Part shown: positions 61,565 through 64,000 of the stretch, one piece after another
Layout: each line of letters begins with the position of its first letter
How positions within the stretch are numbered: position 1 is the first letter of the stretch
Notes under the pieces: model-generated
What the model saw: the letters and a program-made list of their open reading frames with translations, nothing else
The model's database searches: none
Told to the model about the DNA's origin: nothing
From: Gammaproteobacteria bacterium
GTDB taxonomy: Bacteria; Pseudomonadota; Gammaproteobacteria; Nevskiales; Nevskiaceae
NCBI GenBank assembly: GCA_026398875.1
Contig: JAPLSB010000017.1
Coordinates: forward strand, 124,001 to 188,000
Reading direction: 5' to 3'
DNA length: 64,000 bases
Position numbers and translations under genes: made by a program

Positions 61565-64000
61565 TCAGAAGCGGTAGGCCACCGTCGCCAGCCAGTTGAT
61601 TGGCAGCTGCGGCAGCACGACCGTCGAACCGAACAGATCCGGGAAGTTCGAGCGGAAGTAGCGCTCGTCGGTCAGGTTCTTGCCGGTGAGGCCGAACTTC
61701 CAGTGCTTGGTCTCGTAGTTCACGCCGATGTTCAGCAGCGTGTACGACGGCAGTTCGACCGCCTGCGAGAAGCCCGAGAACGTCGACGAGGCATGCGTGA
61801 CACCGACAGTGCTGGTCAGCCCCTTCAGCGGGCCGGTGCTGAAGTTGTAGATGAAGTTGATGCTGAACAGGTCATCCGGAATACCGGCCTTGCGCGCCTT
61901 GGTGTTGTCGCCGGTGCCGACGAAGGTCAGGCCGTTGACGACACCGCCGTAGATCAGCGCCGGATCGACACCGGCCGGCAAGTCACTGCCACCGGCAAAG
62001 CCGAACTGGAAGCCGTTCTGGATCGCCGACAGGTTGGTGACTTCGAGGTGGGTGTAGGCACCGGTGATCGCGAGATTGTTGGTGACCACGCCGCGGAACT
62101 CGAACTCGTAGCCTTCGGATTCGGTCGTGTTGTTGGTGACCACATCCTGGGCATTCAGATCGGTACGCTGCTGCTTGAAGCGATCAACCGACACGAACAG
62201 GCGATCCTTCAGGTAGCTACCCTTGACACCGATTTCCGTCAGCGACGACTTGGCCAGCGCCGTACCGTCCCTGACGCTGCTTGGCGCGACCTGGCCGCCC
62301 TGCCCCGCCACCAGCGTCGACTGCGAGGCGCGTGTCAGATAGGGCGTCAGACCGACGACCGGCACGTCATAGCTCAGGCTGATCGTCCACGACGGCTTGT
62401 CTTCGCTGCCGCTGAACTTCGCGCCATTGCAGGCCGTGGTGTTCAGCGAGCACTCGGTCGAATCGGTGGTCACCCAGTCCCAGCGGCCGCCGAGCAGCAG
62501 GTGCACCGACTTGATGAACGTGTAGTCGGCGAGTGCCGCGACGCCGGTGTCGAGATAGTTGCCGATCGTGCGGCTGGACCACGGTTCGATCTCGGCGCCA
62601 TCGCGCGTCGACAGCGTGCGGCGGTCGATCGGCGTACCGGGCTTGGTGATGTCGCGGCGATCGAAGTACTCGAACGCGAAGTTGTCGCCATGCTCGAAAT
62701 CCTGATAGCGAACCGAGACGCCGGCCTGGTAGTTCGCCTTCATCCACGACACCGCATCCCAGCTGAACGAGAAGTTCAGCTGGTCTTCGATCGCATAGGT
62801 ATCGGCGTACTGCGAAAAGCCGTAGGCGTTCTCGTTGATGTTGTCGAGCGACTCGTAGAACGTCTTGTTGACGACCTTGAAGTTGTCGCTGAACTCGTGA
62901 ATGAAATCGAAGTACAGCGTGATGACCTTGCTTTCGAGCCGGTCATCTTCCTGCGTCAGTACCTGCGAGCCCTTCAGCTTGGCCGTGCCGGAATTGTTCA
63001 GCGCCATGTCCGGCCGGTTGGCCAGATCGGCAAGCACCTGTTCCGGCGTCTGTACCGAGGCACCGCCGAAATAGAACAGGCCGAGCGGGTTGCCGAAGCA
63101 GTTGTTGACGGTGTCGAGGCAGCGCGCCGACGTCGATTCTTCGGCCGACATCAGGCCATCACCATTGGCGTCGAGCGAATTCGGACTGCCGGTGATGTAG
63201 GTGCCGTCGTCGATCAGGTCCTGGGTCAGACGATTCCAGCCGGCGACCTGGTTGCCGCGATAGTCCTGATACATGCCGCCGAACTCGATACGCGACTTTT
63301 CAGCCAGCTCGGCATCGAACGCGGCCTGGAAGATGTTCTGGTCGGTGCTGGTGTTCTCGTAGAACGAGCCGGAGCTTTCGCCTTCGGCATACAGGTAGTA
63401 ACCGAACTTCTTGCCGAGCACTTCGCCGGGGCCGCCGACTTCGCCGTGGATGACGTTCTTGGCGTAGCTGCCGCGAGTCACGCCGACTTCACCTGCCGTG
63501 CGCGAGGCATCGGTCTTGTCCTGGGCGCGCTCGGACTTCGGCACGAAGTTCAGGTAGCCGCCGACTTTCGACGGGCCGTAGATCGGCGAAGCCGGGCCGC
63601 GCACGATGTCGATGCGATCGCTGGCGCCGATCGGCGTCGGGTAGTTGCCGGGGTTGTCGATGCGACGCACGCCACGGAAGTAGGTTTCACCGGGCGTGCC
63701 GCGCAAGTCGAGCGAACCGGCCACACCAAAGAACGACTGCGTGAACGAACCGGGGCTCAAGACCACCAGATCATCGATGTTGCCGATGTTCAGCTTGTCC
63801 AGCGTTTCCTTGCTGATCGAAGTGATCGAGCGCGGCGTGTCCTTGATGCTCTTGTCGAAGCCGAACACCGAATCGTTCGCTTCGGTATTCAGGATGTTCA
63901 CGGCGCGGTTGACCGCACGCACTTCGACCGCCTTCAGCTTGGTGACGCCGGCCTCGCTGGCCGGAGGCGCCGTTTCGGCTTTCGCTGCACTGTCTTCGCT
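61565..64000 (-). CDS. TonB-dependent outer membrane receptor, 5' end outside the window
   Basis: A large outer-membrane barrel receptor; more than 800 residues are visible and the frame is open to the window edge, so signal peptide and TonB box lie outside. The plug domain shows DTPRSITSISKETLDKLNI, LDLRGTPGETYFRG and the DRIDIVRGPASPIYGPSKVGG region common to siderophore-type receptors. The barrel ends in the aromatic VAYRF. By homology alone a ferric-siderophore receptor is expected; adjacency to envelope purine genes suggests it could import nucleosides or a nucleoside-containing compound instead. This functional link is inference. Confidence 0.92.
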   Translation of the reverse strand, partial: SEDSAAKAETAPPASEAGVTKLKAVEVRAVNRAVNILNTEANDSVFGFDKSIKDTPRSITSISKETLDKLNIGNIDDLVVLSPGSFTQSFFGVAGSLDLRGTPGETYFRGVRRIDNPGNYPTPIGASDRIDIVRGPASPIYGPSKVGGYLNFVPKSERAQDKTDASRTAGEVGVTRGSYAKNVIHGEVGGPGEVLGKKFGYYLYAEGESSGSFYENTSTDQNIFQAAFDAELAEKSRIEFGGMYQDYRGNQVAGWNRLTQDLIDDGTYITGSPNSLDANGDGLMSAEESTSARCLDTVNNCFGNPLGLFYFGGASVQTPEQVLADLANRPDMALNNSGTAKLKGSQVLTQEDDRLESKVITLYFDFIHEFSDNFKVVNKTFYESLDNINENAYGFSQYADTYAIEDQLNFSFSWDAVSWMKANYQAGVSVRYQDFEHGDNFAFEYFDRRDITKPGTPIDRRTLSTRDGAEIEPWSSRTIGNYLDTGVAALADYTFIKSVHLLLGGRWDWVTTDSTECSLNTTACNGAKFSGSEDKPSWTISLSYDVPVVGLTPYLTRASQSTLVAGQGGQVAPSSVRDGTALAKSSLTEIGVKGSYLKDRLFVSVDRFKQQRTDLNAQDVVTNNTTESEGYEFEFRGVVTNNLAITGAYTHLEVTNLSAIQNGFQFGFAGGSDLPAGVDPALIYGGVVNGLTFVGTGDNTKARKAGIPDDLFSINFIYNFSTGPLKGLTSTVGVTHASSTFSGFSQAVELPSYTLLNIGVNYETKHWKFGLTGKNLTDERYFRSNFPDLFGSTVVLPQLPINWLATVAYRF

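Overview
The window is a compact, high-GC (estimated by eye at about two-thirds G+C) bacterial chromosome segment with no rRNA or tRNA that I could see. Gene content and order point to a gammaproteobacterium: ffh followed by ypjD and a CorB-type gene, the dnaX-ybaB-recR operon, a complete System I cytochrome c maturation operon, and REP elements with a RAYT. The order Nevskiales (Nevskia/Solimonas-like) is my best guess, from general resemblance only.

Layout. 1-3011: a molybdenum hydroxylase module (large subunit cut by the window edge, XdhC, MocA-like cytidylyltransferase). 3049-18477: mostly housekeeping genes (ffh, a metallo-beta-lactamase-fold hydrolase, ypjD, CorB/CorC-like protein, chrA, radA, mfd, recR, ybaB, dnaX), interrupted at 10600-12088 by a divergent pair: a small membrane protein that keeps the heme and catalytic residues of styrene oxide isomerase, and a PF10118 metal-dependent hydrolase. 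18702-20861: a Tat-exported phospholipase C. 20862-22815: a lower-GC accessory patch with two integron-type gene cassettes and attC sites but no integrase, a decayed IS transposase and a nonsense-mutated small gene. 22815-28977: sucAB, galU and a MaoC-like hydratase. 29072-36144: ccmABCDEFGHI on the minus strand, including a 49-residue ccmD. 36268-37125: folD. 37127-46704: a ModE-like regulator, an oxalate/formate-type antiporter and a soluble NAD-dependent formate dehydrogenase operon (fdsGBACD), with a GxxExxY gene and its flanking inverted repeats inserted between fdsB and fdsA. 46712-50607: a patatin-like lipase, a BASS-family transporter and an M20 peptidase.

50703-64000 is the most distinctive part: a purine and nucleoside utilisation region. 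It has an 8-oxoguanine-deaminase-like amidohydrolase, an orphan BMP-family nucleoside-binding protein, an adenine/adenosine deaminase with an altered motif, two NUP-family lipoproteins each paired with an exported purine-phosphorylase-fold protein, an exported adenosine deaminase of ADGF type, and a TonB-dependent receptor running off the window. Together they look like an envelope-located pathway that takes up nucleosides, deaminates them and releases the bases before entry into the cytoplasm. A RAYT gene with about nine REP copies, and two extra in-frame copies of its own 3' end, sits in the middle of this region.

Repeats are a second theme. Arms like those around the GxxExxY gene occur again as solo copies near 52.1-52.4 kb, next to a leftover duplicate of the 3' end of the BMP gene.
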